DNA from: Formicarius rufipectus
Taxonomy: Eukaryota; Chordata; Aves; Passeriformes; Formicariidae
Assembly (NCBI GenBank): GCA_013399695.1
Contig: VXAU01001321.1
Location: 131,862 to 195,861 of the forward strand
Direction: 5' to 3'
Length of the DNA stretch: 64,000 nt
Part shown: piece by piece, positions 50,887-63,299 of the stretch
Layout of the letters: the number at the start of each line of letters is the position of its first letter
How positions within the stretch are numbered: position 1 is the first letter of the stretch
Position numbers and translations under genes: made by a program
Notes under the pieces: generated by a model
What the model was told of the DNA's origin: nothing
The model's input: only the letters and a program-made list of their open reading frames with translations
Database searches by the model: none

Positions 50887-52964
50887 TTGAACTCTGTGAA
50901 AGACAGCTTGTTAAAGGTGTTTGTATTGTATACTCCCAGTACTGATCTGTGATTTCTTAGTACTAAGTGACAAATGAAGAAATAGAAAAGGAAAGATTAT
51001 TTGCCTTTCCTTGTGCCATACATCAACATGACTAATTTCATAGTAGAACTGGAATCAAAGAAGCTTAGTAAAAGGTCCCATATCTAATTCTTTCCCACGT
51101 TCTGTCTTACCTTGATCTCTGAAATGCTTTCATTTTCTCCTTAGGGCATGAATACTTGCTATTATAAAATTTACATGTCTGTATTTTTGTAGGGAAGGCA
51201 AATTAAGGCAAAAATTCTCAACAACAAATTTCCACAGTGAAGATAATAGTTTCATACTTTTAGCCATGTTGAACTATGGGAAAATCAAACTCACTGCATC
51301 TATATGTAAATGTTTACAGAAATATGTATTGTCTCAAAACTCAGTGATGTAGTATCATTTTGCTTTAATAAAGTTGTCTCTAATATTTGGAGCCAGTAAC
51401 AATAATTTTTCACATTAAGCATGGCCTTTTGGACTATATAACATTCAAATACAAAACTAACAATCCTCACATTTCTCGTTGCGGTAATGAGAAAAGAACA
51501 GGATGGTGCCATGTTGGCAGCACTGCTTAATTGCACCTATCTCTGTCATTTTTGGCAAATAATGAATTAACTTGGCCCCTCTAAATACCTCATGTGAGGT
51601 TAGAGATATGCTGTTAGTGTAGAATTAAAAAGTACTGCTGTGGTGTTTACCGAAAGCCTTCTCTCTGATTATTCTATTTGAAGTCAATTAGAAGAATCCT
51701 CTGAACTCACTGGCATGAGTTCTCACAGCAAACACTAGACAGTTGTTATTGCTAACCATGAAGAATGCAGCTATCCCATGAGGATGCAAAGGCTGGTTTT
51801 AAGAGCTATCCACTATCTCTGTTAATGCTCAGTGGATATATGTCTGTTTTGCAAAGTCAGATCAAACTGATTGCCTCTAACCATCATGCAGACAAATAAA
51901 GGTTGTCAAGTACCTGCCAGTTTTCACAGTACATTTCACATATCTGCTGGGCATTGTGGTTCCACACAGTGTTATTCATTTTCAGTATACTTCCTGTAAC
52001 ACTTACAGTGTCCAACACACCACTGTTTTGAAGAAAACAGTGACTCGAGCTCAGAAAGAAAATGTAGGTCAGTATATTTTAAATTTTTATCTTTTTCTGT
52101 TTGCTTTCATTGCTCCCAAAGCCTCGTTTATGAATGGTTTCCTGTCCACTTTGATGATATTGAAAAACACCTGTCTGTAAAGCATTCACTTATTCTAGTC
52201 TTCCACACCAAAACCAGGTTTCATGCCTATAACTGTGTCTGTCTCACCTATATAAACAGTAAAATACAATAAACAAAGTCACCACATTAGCCACATGCTC
52301 TACAGACAGAAAAGGGAAATATTAAGATCTCCCATACTAGAATGCAAGGAAAATGTATGTGCAAGCAAAATCTGAAAGTACTCTGAAGCAGAAATGTTGT
52401 CCTTCATTTTGCCTTTCCTATATATTGTTACATGAGTTTTCTCAGCCATGCTGCTCTTGTTCAAAGCATTTCTCATCAAATGCTAAAGTCCACCTTACCT
52501 ACTCAAGGGAATGTCTCTAGCTACAAGGCGTCAAGAGGAGATAACACCTGCTGTCACCTGTTACTTCTGAAAATATGTTGCAACATGAGATCAGGTTTGT
52601 ATTCATTTTCTCATTTTCCTTAGCAATCTGATAAGTTACAGCATCTTCTTTGTGTATTTAAAATGTTGCTTTGCTCTTTTTATCAGCTGCTCTGCTGTCT
52701 ATAGCTCTTTCTTTCTGCAGTCTTGCCTGTACCTGAACTCAGGAGAGACTTCTCAGAGAGCAGCTTCATCCATGTGTTGGAATCCTGCTCTCAAGGCATT
52801 CTGCAAAATATGAAGGGCAGGATCAGATGAATCAGAGGTGGAGGAGAAAAAGATTTTCGGCTTTTGTAAGCTAGATGTTGGACTCTTCCAACTTCCAAGT
52901 TCACATCATATGCATTCTTGTGGGAATGAATTCAGAATGCCACTGATAATGTTTTGATCACTGA
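50887..52964. other. unique AT-rich non-coding DNA
   Basis: Nothing recognisable. Only short random frames. Confidence 0.55.
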
Positions 52965-53322
52965 TGTGTTTATGTTGTTTGAAATGGTTTTGTCTTCTCC
53001 ATGTGCTCCCATCCCAGAATTCCCCATGTGTGCCTTCCCAGAAATCCCCCATGTGTCTTCTTCCCAGAACCCCCCTCTGTGAGCTGAGGGGCAGGGTACA
53101 CCTTGTTACCTGAATCCCTTTCCCTCCTGAATGTAAATTCCCTCATCCCCATTGGTCCAAAGCCAGACACGCCCCCCCCCCCCCCCCTTTACCCCTCATT
53201 GGAGGATTTGAACTCCCTCCAAGGTCTATAAAAACCCCTGTTTTCAAAAAAAAGCGTTCTCTGGTCTCCCTCTCTTCTGAGAGACCACAGTGTGTATTTC
53301 TCTGGGGCTCTCAGAGACCACA
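52965..53322 (+). mobile_element. probable solo LTR with short R region (ERVK-like)
   Basis: The block has a retroviral U3-like layout: imperfect tandem copies of a TCCCAGAA..CCCCATGTGT unit (about 53010-53080), two inverted CCAAT boxes (ATTGG near 53151 and 53200), a 17-C run (53172-53188), a TATA box (TATAAAAA near 53227) and, about 20 bases on, TTTTCAAAAAAAAGCG, which looks like a mutated AATAAA. TATA and polyadenylation sites this close imply a very short R, as in alpharetrovirus/ERVK-type LTRs. The U5-like part contains two GAGACCACA copies, the second ending at 53322 before TGGGAGGG. The ends are uncertain by tens of bases and no target duplication is convincing. No viral genes are present. 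A cellular TATA promoter is the alternative reading. Confidence 0.55.
53172..53188. repeat. poly-C run (17 C)
   Basis: Homopolymer of 17 C just upstream of the second inverted CCAAT box and the TATA box of the putative LTR. Confidence 0.95.
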
Positions 53323-54187
53323 TGGGAGGGAGGGGCAAAGCCTTGGTAATGGACTAAGAGGACACCAGGCCAGAGAGCAAGACTCATGTCGTTGCAGACA
53401 AATTTCTACAGTATCTAACAAGGCTTTTAAAGGATCCCTAAAGGGAACACGTTCTGATTTTATGTCTCTGAGAAAATCACAGGTTGATTTCAGTCATAGT
53501 TTGGTATTTCCTATTAAGCCTAAGATTTATATTCATGTTGTTTTCTTTCTCTGACTTTTTAAGGACATGTTATGTTTCTGATAGAAAAAGCTTATTCCTA
53601 AATGAATGTGTTCAGAGAGCTCAAATAGTATGCCATCATGTACAGTTCTTTCACATACCACCAGGTTTTTCTGAGGAATAATAGACATCAGCCTGGTATT
53701 TGAGTGGAAACCCAGAAGCCATAAAGTTAGTAACAAATCCCATTAGCTATAATACAGTACACTTTGGCAGAGCCAGCACTTTTTCACTGATTTTCACGAG
53801 CTAACAAACCTGTATAATTCAAAGTGTGCCTCAGCTACACATGCACACACCTGTGCAGACATCTAGACTACAATTTCCTACTTCAGAGAAAGCATTTGTG
53901 AAAAAGAGTTTTACCTACTCTGATGTCAAAGTCTCAACATCCAGTGTGATTGTTGGTTGATAAATGACTTGCATCATTGGTTCACCCTTAAATAAAATGA
54001 GTCACTTTTAACTTCAGAAAATGTTATGCATCTTCTTTCCAAAATTCTCTCTCTGCCCTGGTTTCCACTATCACTAGTAATTTCAGGGAATTTAAACCAG
54101 AGGTATAATTTGTAACATGAAAAAAGGATAGACATTTTGAACCTAATCTAACACAACACACAAATTTATGAAGCCTTCCTCATTTTT
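53323..54187. other. unique non-coding DNA
   Basis: No gene seen. The first about 100 bases could still belong to the adjacent LTR or its leader; the rest is ordinary AT-rich sequence with overlapping short frames on both strands. Confidence 0.45.
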
Positions 54188-54272
54188 TGTCCCTCCCCAC
54201 GGCAGTGGGGTTGGAACTAGATGATCTTTAAGGTCAATTCCAATACAGGCCATTCTATGATTCTATTCTATA
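54188..54272 (+). mobile_element. CR1 LINE 3' tail fragment
   Basis: About 85 bases: TGTCCCTCCCCACGGCAGTG, GGGTTGGAACTAGATGATCT, TTAAGGTCAATTCCAA and a terminal CATTCTATGATTCTATTCTA with the CR1 octamer repeat. It is an extreme 5' truncation and better preserved than the tail at 41930-42065. Confidence 0.9.
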
Positions 54273-57200
54273 ATTTTCTTACTTAAAACCCATAAATCAT
54301 AATTTTAAAAGTCTTGCTGGTAACAAGGAAGATCTTTTCATTTGTAGACTGTATGGTCTACTTTATAAAGTATCGTGTTCAGACAGAGGTCTGTTCATCT
54401 GGCTCTGGAAGGATGAATGAGCAATGAGGTATTTACAAGGGCTTATTTAGTTGGAGCATTCATTCACCAGGAAAGCAATCTTTTTATCTTGCAGTGGATT
54501 ATTTTAACTGTTGTATAAAAATTTAAAACACTGATTTTTTTAAGACTAATGATAGGTTTGCTTTCCCATGTATTTATGCTTCTGATTGCTTTTAAACTTA
54601 CTATGTAATTAACTTAAAATAGTAATGAATAAAAAGCAAATATTTAATTTATACTTCTATTCATCATCATAAATGAAGTAGGGCTATGGATAAAACATAC
54701 TAAACATATGTTCAGTAATTTATAGGAACACAATTGGATAAAACTTATTCTCCTATCCAGAGCTTATGGCTTTCTTGATAAATAAAATTATGCTAAACTT
54801 TACAAGACTATCCTGTGAATTTGTAAGGCAATCTGTTCAGTGTTCCTGGCCAGACTATGTATAACAAATAAATACTGTAGGCCTCAAACTAGAGTAGAAA
54901 ATACTCCACTTATCCACTTTTATACATTTACATCTCTTCTTTTATTCTTGATGACAAAAGAATATGTATTTTGATTTCTATTCTACAGAAAAATGTTTAA
55001 TCAACTGTTACTGTATAGTTGTGAATATAATTGAGGATTAAAAAAAAATCCCAATTAATAAAAATATGAGTTTGTTTTTTTTAATTAAAATGCCGACTGA
55101 AAAAAACAAATTTAGTTCAGACCACTGAGTCTTCCTGAGTCTGCAAACAGACTAAAATGAAACCTATGGGTAACTTTACTCACAGAATTAACTTCGAAGT
55201 TTAGTTATGGTGATTGAAATGCCTCTACTGCTAATTACTTCATTAATTGTTCTACTATAAGGAAAAAGAGGGGAAACGTGCTTATTCTACAGTTCTTAAT
55301 GATTTATAATTCTTTCCTTGCTGACAAGCTAAGAAGCTTCTTTTCTAATGCCTGACTTCAAAGCTTTTATCAAGTCGTAATGGCATAACTGAGTTTTGCA
55401 GCTGCAGTGATGCTCCCAGGTGTGCATAGAGCTTATGAATCCAGCTATGATGCTAGAAAAGATATATCAGACCCTTGTGTTGGTTTTGTAAGGCTTCCCT
55501 TTCACTAGTTGTACTAGGACTTGCATCAACCAGGATGTGCATATCTATTTGTAGACAGTTGGCAGTCCTGCATGCTGTAGACTGAACATACCATCAGTAA
55601 GTATGCTTGCCTTTTCAATGGAAATCACATAAAATAACTCAAAGATCCTGCTCAGATTTGATCTTTTTGTTTGGTGCTTTTTTCCCCCTCTTTTTATTCA
55701 ATTTAGGAAAAATAGAGAACTTCCTCATAGCTGCCAAGGCAGCGTTTGAATGGAGGAACAGACAGGGCTCCTCACACCCTGCTGAGATGTTTGCCCACTC
55801 CTTACTTGTGCTGATTTGTATCCAACAGGGCATACAACCAACTTAACCAGTTGATTCCTTTGGTGAGACTGCTTGCCTGAATTGCATGGAAAAAAAAAAT
55901 CATCAGAGAAGAGACAAGTGAACCATAGGAGACAGTAATAAAAATATTATACATAATGAAGGAAATAGATAAGCATTACAGAGGACATAAAAGAGCCAAA
56001 TTCAAAAGTAACTCATAGAATATTTTCTAATTGCTTAAATATTTCTCATCTCCTTTTAAAAAACCCTGAATTTAAGTTCACTGTAAATAAATGAAACCAA
56101 TGAGAAAAGTAACAGGGGTTTGATCTTTGGTGTAAAACTTCTGAACTCCCATCATGTTCTTTAGGATGGTATATATACAGATAAAGAATGACATGAGGCT
56201 CCTATTAACAATCGGAGGAAAGTGGCTCATTAATCTTCAAACTATTCTTCTATAATAGAGAATATTTATTATATAACATTATATCTCTTATGTGATCATT
56301 ATTATTAAATTTATTAGACTATAAATGTACTATTAACTTGTTGCAAAACTGATGCTAATTGCTAATTCTGTGTCTGTGATCTGTCAAGAGTTGAGCTGTT
56401 TCATGATACAAATGCAAGCATTTATTTGCCAGTCTTACCTGCAAAACTCCATGTTAGGGGTATTCATGAGACAAACCTGGCAGACTAAACTGTGGTGAAG
56501 ATGCTAGGGCTGCAGCTGGCAAACTGCCTTCAATTTATTTTAACAGAGTATAGTATGTAGGAAATCAGTTCCCATTCATTCCCTTGCCTAAGGGGCTTTA
56601 AATTCTCATCCTATATGAGATTGATTTTTTGTCTTAATGAAGTCACTTCAGTGACACTTGAAAACATAGGTATTGTATATACACAGGGATAGTAATAACA
56701 ACTTAATACTACCTTATATATGTCTTCATACTCAGTAGTTCAAAAAGTACTTTTCAAAGATGATACTTTCATAATGCTGGATTAAGTCTCTCAGTTATGA
56801 CCAGGACAGTTGTCTAGGCAGTATCAGGATCAAAAGTTCTATCTCACTTCTTTTTCTGACCTGCTGCAAAGAGGCCCTGTGAGAAGCTCTCCCCTCTGGG
56901 CAGTGTGATGTGAACCCCAGCCATGCCTTTATTGCCTACACATGAGGACCACTCTGTCAGCAGGCTGCAGGGAGGCATCCCTCAGTGCCCTGAGAACACC
57001 TCTCCCTTTCAGCTTTTGCAAGGCCTCAGTGGTGCTCTGCTGGTGACTTGGCTCTGCCCTACACTTCTGGACTTGTGATTTCTGAGGGAATTTTCTGAGG
57101 CCCTGGGAAGAAAAACTTGAAACAGCATCCAGGGAACGGAGCAAGTAACATTTGTCCTGCTGTTTCCCATGTCATTTGCGCTGCTGACTGCCTTGTCTTG

Positions 57201-58104
57201 CCTATAACAGCACACTACCATCTGAGAGTCTACACTTTTAAGTGTTTGGAATGTAGATCCTATTTTCTGTAAAAAGTCTGCCCATAAAGTGTCAAGAAAT
57301 TGCAAATAACTTATTCCAGAGGCCACAGTGTTGAGAGTTGATGGCATTGGGCATCTAGTAATCAAAAGTGTTTAATGAGACCTATGATAACTGGAAATTC
57401 TGTTTTGTGTTAGACTTCTGAATTTCAACATTTATTTTCAAACTCTGTATTTTGAGTCTTTGAACAATATTTCATTTTCATAATGTTTAACATTTTCTTT
57501 TGATTGTGAAATTTTTAAAGTATACTGTTGTTATTGTGCAATGTTTTTCTTTTTAATAATAACTTAGAATTTCTTTAGAAGAAAAAACTATTTTGTTTCA
57601 AGAAAGTTGAAATGGAAATTATTTTATAGATTGACCATGTTTAGTTCTCAACTGAGATATATGAAACAGACAATCCCTTATTAAACTTCAGTTTATAGCA
57701 CTAAAGCTTTGCTAGCACAAACATAAGCAGGAATCCTATTGTAGACAATAACCAAGACTTGCAAAGCCAGCTGAGGAATGTAGTTCTACAAATTTTATTA
57801 AAATTGAAGGAAGTCATGTAGAAAAATAGTTCGAAACAGCTTTGAGCATTTCAAGCAACCTGTATATTTTTAGAAGTCAGAATTTGCCCCACTGCATTTA
57901 ACTAGGGAATGGGCCCATAACCCTAAATACTTAATGAAACTAATAAAACAAATAGAGCCTTCAAGAATGAAATACAATAGGAAAGCTACTTCAGATCCTA
58001 TTTTAAAATAGATCTACAAAGATGTGTTGTTCAGACAGTATTTAACGATCTGAAGAAGAACTTAAAGAATAAAAAATTTAAAAAAAATGGGAGTCTCTTG
58101 AGTT

Positions 58105-58129
58105 AAAAAAATAAATAAATAAATAAAAA
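58105..58129. repeat. (AAAT)n microsatellite
   Basis: Four to five AAAT units flanked by poly-A. Confidence 0.85.
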
Positions 58130-61103
58130 GAAGCTCACATAATCCAAGCATCTTAGAGAGAGTCACTTCTATTTCCTTCTGGTAAAAAATGAGTTAAATC
58201 TTCTCTGACCTTGTTTGTCTGGTTTTTTTTTCTAGAAATGCCAAATTGTCTGACGGTCCTTTTTACTGTCAGAGACCCTGAATAACTGCTAGTCAGACAT
58301 GCTACAGATGTGGCTGGATATTCACTGCTACAAACACAGCTCTCACCAAGCTGCATCACACCACCCTGGATCTTCAGTCCCCAGCAGTGTATAAAAAGCA
58401 CACAATATTAAGAAACATGCTAACTACAGTATAATAGATAATTTTTAATATATCTGCACTCATGCCTTTAATTTTGCCCTATGTAAATTTTAGAAAGTCA
58501 TTGTGTACAATACAGTCAAGTGGTTTTTAATGTCTAAATAATGGGCAAAAGAGGTGACATTTGGTTCATTAATGGAAAGGCAGAGCCACAGCGTTACTGG
58601 TTGTTCATACATCCATTATACAGGATTCTGCTCTGAAAAATACATCTCCCAGGTGTGACAGTCTGCATGTTTACACTCTCCCAAGTATCTCTTCAGGACC
58701 ATTACTGTGTCAATACATTGAGAAACAGGAAAAGATTTTCAAATGGTTCCTATCTACGCAAAAGTCTAATATGTCTTAGAGCACCACGTGAAACAGAATC
58801 TGGTAAACAAAAGATCTCTTCAGTCTGGTGTTTGCATAGCAGGTCACTGCATTTTAGTAGAATTCTCACAGGTCTGACGTGCATGCACCCAGTGAAAGAA
58901 GTTCCCATAAGAGATTATCACAGGAAAAAACTCATTCATGTATGCAATTGTTTGTTATCAATAGACAACATGTACTCTAATTTATTTTGACTTGTTGGAT
59001 TTGATTCACTGCTTTTGCATGTGTTTGCTTTAAACTGGATAATCAAATCTGGCTGTGTATGAGCTGAACTTACTGCCTTTATCAAAGTATGCACTGACCA
59101 TTCAGTGGCATTTCTCCAAAGGGAAGTACACAGCCCTTCTCACCAACCTGACCCTTCCACCTTACTTTTTTGTTCTCAGAACAACAGACCAAAAGTTTCT
59201 TCAGAAGGCTTATCAAGTATTGGACTCTCCTCTAGTAAGACTAGAGAAAACAATAAGGTATTTGTCAGTATTTTTATTTCTTCACCTAGAGAAATAGTCT
59301 TACATAGTCCATGTAATCATGTTCAGTGTGTGTCTCCCCCCGTCTAGGAGGAAGATAAAGTTAGTGATACAGTTTGGAGGGTAAAGATCTGAAGGGCAAT
59401 TAGTTTCTTACAACTATGACAATAAATGAGTAGAGAAGATTAAAAGTATGAGAACTTCTCATCAATAGCCATGCTTGAGGAAAAGGCTGAGGTTCAAGAC
59501 TAGTATTATATATAGTAAACTCATCATAATCCTTATTGAGGTGTCTGTCCCACCTCTCAAAGTTGGTAGTCAGCAAGTCAGAATTTTGTACGAAACCATG
59601 CTTCAGTGCTGCCAGTCCTCACAGAACCACTGGGAGCTACTGTTCGGCAACAGCTGGAGAAGCATGGTCTTATTTGTGGACTAAAAATCGAGTCCCTGGG
59701 TGGATGCTCAACTTGCAACACTGAAACAAACTTCTTTTTTGGCATCCTGATGCAGGGAAAATGGTGCAGAGAACACAGCCTGGACACTGTGACTAATGTA
59801 AAATATGGTCTCTTGAAGAAGTTTAAGCTATTTATCTTTCTAAACCTTTTCAGGAGACATTGAGGAGGAATTCTGCCTGCATTCTTTCTGTGGTTCTGTC
59901 TAAAGTGTAACAAGCCTGAGCATAGCTCTAAAGGCAAGCTTAGTCATTAGAATGGAGTCAGTAACAAAACCCTCTAAGTGGGTTCTGTAATCAGGTTGCA
60001 GGATCTGTGCAGCAGTGGCTAAACCCTCTGCATGAGGGCAGAGACTTCCTTCCTGCCTCTGTGGTCACCTTTGTCTTGGCTTTGCCCTGTTAGGGTGTTA
60101 AGTGCATGGACAACACAAATCACCAGCTGTGAGCCAGGTGTCATTCAGGTGGCCTTTAATGTCAAAGTGTCACAAGGTACAGCACATGCCACAGAAGACT
60201 TAAACTTGCAGGAGCAGCACTGGTGAGTTAACTGGAAACATTCAGAGAGACCATCATGCTGGATGTGCTACCAATTCACACTCACTTTTGCCAGCCACCT
60301 TGTCTCAGTTTTGCCCCTCTGTAAAACAGTAATACTGGTAAAGCCTCCTATATACCTCCCACAACTACACTTAGAACTAATTAATTTCTGCTATCGCAGA
60401 GCAATGCAGATTTAATGTCATAAAAGAACTGAGTATAATTTTAAATCCATTTTTGTGTGTTATAAGGTACATACATACACATGGCAGTACTTATGAGCAT
60501 GTACATAAACCAGTTCTAGTAAACATCTACTGGTATACCCTGGACAATACAACAGTGTTCAGAAGTCCCATGGAGGGAGCAGCTGCATAAATTCCATCAG
60601 AAGATGTTGCTATATTCCAAACATTGTAATCTTCATCTGCCAAATCTGGGAAGACATATGAAATGTAGAATTCTGGTATTTTCTGTTACTCCATTTTCAC
60701 TGAAATAAGACTATTTTGATTTCCATTCCTGCCATAAATGTATATGCTACAAGTAAATGCTCTTAAAAAAGTTTTGTGATTCTTAATTATCTGCTGCAAC
60801 TAACCTTAAGGATTTTGTTGCTAGTTTAATTATTTCTTAACTTTTTTGATTAATTTAGGAGACTTTTGATTTTTTTTTTCTGTCAGACAGTGCTCATTGT
60901 GAAAGTAGGCAGGTGGACTGGTGATAATTAATACCTTATACTCATAAAGCACTTTTCTTCAATAGTTATTCTGATTCTTTCCAAAATTCCAAGAAATTTT
61001 CTATTGTTTTCATTTTATGTATGAAGTAACTGAAATATTATTAGAAGACTAAATGTAGGAGGAGTAAATACTGTATATCTGAAGTATCCTGCAGAAGTGT
61101 AAG

Positions 61104-61190
61104 CAAAGCAAACAAAAAAACAAACAAGCAAACAACAACAACAACCAAAAAAACCACACACAAAAAAACCCAAAACAAACACAGAAAGGA
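61104..61190. repeat. A-rich (CAAA)n/(CAA)n low-complexity tract
   Basis: CAAA, CAA and ACCA units with poly-A. It is the reverse-complement counterpart of the T/G-rich tracts elsewhere in the window. Confidence 0.9.
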
Positions 61191-63299
61191 CAGAAGAAGC
61201 CGCACTACAGATACTGTTTTTCGTTTGCTATTTCATTGACTCACATCTGAAATCCAAGATATTCAAGAGTGATTTCCTTTGCATGAGAAAATCACTGTTT
61301 TTTTACCCTTGATGATTTTTTGAGGGAACACATATATCTCATTATGTATGATTAGTATTGGCAGTACTTTGCATTTGAACAACCTTGGGTTTCTCTGTTC
61401 TATTTCAAGAGACAGTTCTCACGTGTGTGCTCCTCTGCAAGGGCTCTCTGTGGCTGCCTACACCATCAATTACACAATGGGAACACCCATTTTTCAGTTT
61501 CATGCTTTTCATTAGACAACATGGTCTTGTCAGATGGCAATGAGTTTTGGCTCCTGCATACACAGCTGTTTTTACTACTCAGGGTATTTTAATGCTTACT
61601 CCACCCATTTGTTTAATGAGACCTGTAATCAGCTTCAATACCAATAGGTCATTAACACCTCTCCCACAGAAACACGAAGCCAAAATTGGGCAGGTTTATT
61701 ATGCTTGTTACAGCATGCAGTGGAGATACTTTCTACAGGTTTTAAAATGTATTTATTATAATTCATGTTTGTAATAAATGTGAGCCATCCTCCTTGCTAG
61801 AGCAGCAACAAAAATGAGTAACTCTTCTTGTCTTTTTTTTTTTTTTTGGTATGATTATACTTTGAGGCGTATATCATTCTCCTAACCTTTGAATTTCATT
61901 TTACAAATATATCAACCAAATAAAAACACTTGCATGAATGATTTTCCATATTTTGTTCCCCACAAGAGAACAATGTCAAAGATTAATAAGTGTATAGGAA
62001 CTGCATCCAACTTAGAAAGTCCCCACTTAGTAACGGGAGGAATAAAAGGTGTCATATGTATCTATTCTTGTAATCGTGCTGCAATCGTACTGGGCTGGAT
62101 AGAACCTGTGTGGCCTTCTTCTTGTTCCTAAAGGACAGGAAATAGTTGTTAGTTAACACCTGAATTCCACCTGCTAAATGCACCTTGCTACAGCACGTAG
62201 GGAGCTGGCGTTTCCAGAGAAAAGAGTTGATATGTGAATGACACACCTTCATTCAGTTTTGTTGTTTTTTGTTTTCTGTGAAGGAAGATGAGGCTATTAG
62301 TACAATATCTGCTTATGCCTGAGACAAAGGAGGAGGAACATGACAGATACAAGAGGGCAGGATGTGGAGGAGAAGATATATATCTCATAAAGTGATCGGT
62401 GCGGTAAACTGGGAAATGACTGTTTCTTTAAGCTCTGAAAGCTTTACTGTATTTTCTTCAGCATGCCTAAACATTTTGCTGTAAGCTGTTGCTATTGCGT
62501 GCTGTACAGAGAAAGTCTATGACCAAGAATGAGTATTAGCAGGTGCTTTGAATTTAGCAATGGGCAGAGAAACACTAATGCATGCTCCAAGCCCAGCCCC
62601 CCGCCCAGGACACCTCTCTTCCCATGTGCTGCACCTCTGTATTTTACTGACAGATTATAGAATATCTATACTCTGAAAGTGAATAGGACCTAGAAATGAG
62701 GGATAAGAATGTGCTCTCTCTCAGTGGATTTTCATCCTTATTTTATATCTATTCACTTGCGTGATCTGGAACTGGAACTAGCTGAGAGAATGGGACCCCA
62801 CCAGAAAAGTGAGCTCATTCTCAGCAACTAAACACATGGCTGTCCTCCCCTGAGGGAAAAAAAATTACATAGGTGATCAAAAAAGATGGCTAACAGAACA
62901 CATTAGTGTGCAAAGGTTTTATTATTGGTAAGTGTGGTGCAGAACAGGAATACAGATGTTCAATCCAATTGCATTTTGGTAATTGTCAATATGAAAAAAT
63001 CTAGCATTAATTTTGTTCCTTATTTCAGATGCATTAGTGAAAAAGGCTAAAGGCAAAAACTACATAAAGATGGAGCTTCCCCTTTCACTTCCACTCTCTG
63101 TCACACCTTAACTGGTCTGCAGGGAATGTACAGAACTGTCTGACATCTCTGGCTAAGCCTGTAAGTCACCTAGGAGCTCAGTTTCCATCGCTCTCATCCT
63201 AATTCCTTTCCCTAGCTCTAAATTTATTTTATAACAGGGCCAAAGAATTCTTCCTGGAAGTATAAAAGAAAAGTAGGTCATGACATAGACTTACCTTGG

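Larger units (their letters stand above)
54273..63299. other. unique AT-rich non-coding DNA
   Basis: No gene supported. Contains an (AAAT)n run (58105-58129), a GC-richer patch with overlapping minus-strand frames (56860-57365), a patch with overlapping frames on both strands (59475-59937) and an A/C-rich tract (61104-61190). None shows a recognisable protein domain. Confidence 0.5.

Noticed and set aside
52921..53328. TGGGAA/TGGGAG as a 6-base target duplication of the LTR at 53 kb
   Set aside because: It requires a start at 52927 that does not look like an LTR terminus, and one mismatch; chance agreement is likely.
59475..59937. Several overlapping 62-119-codon frames on both strands
   Set aside because: Mutually overlapping frames without homology. 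Chance openness is the simplest reading.
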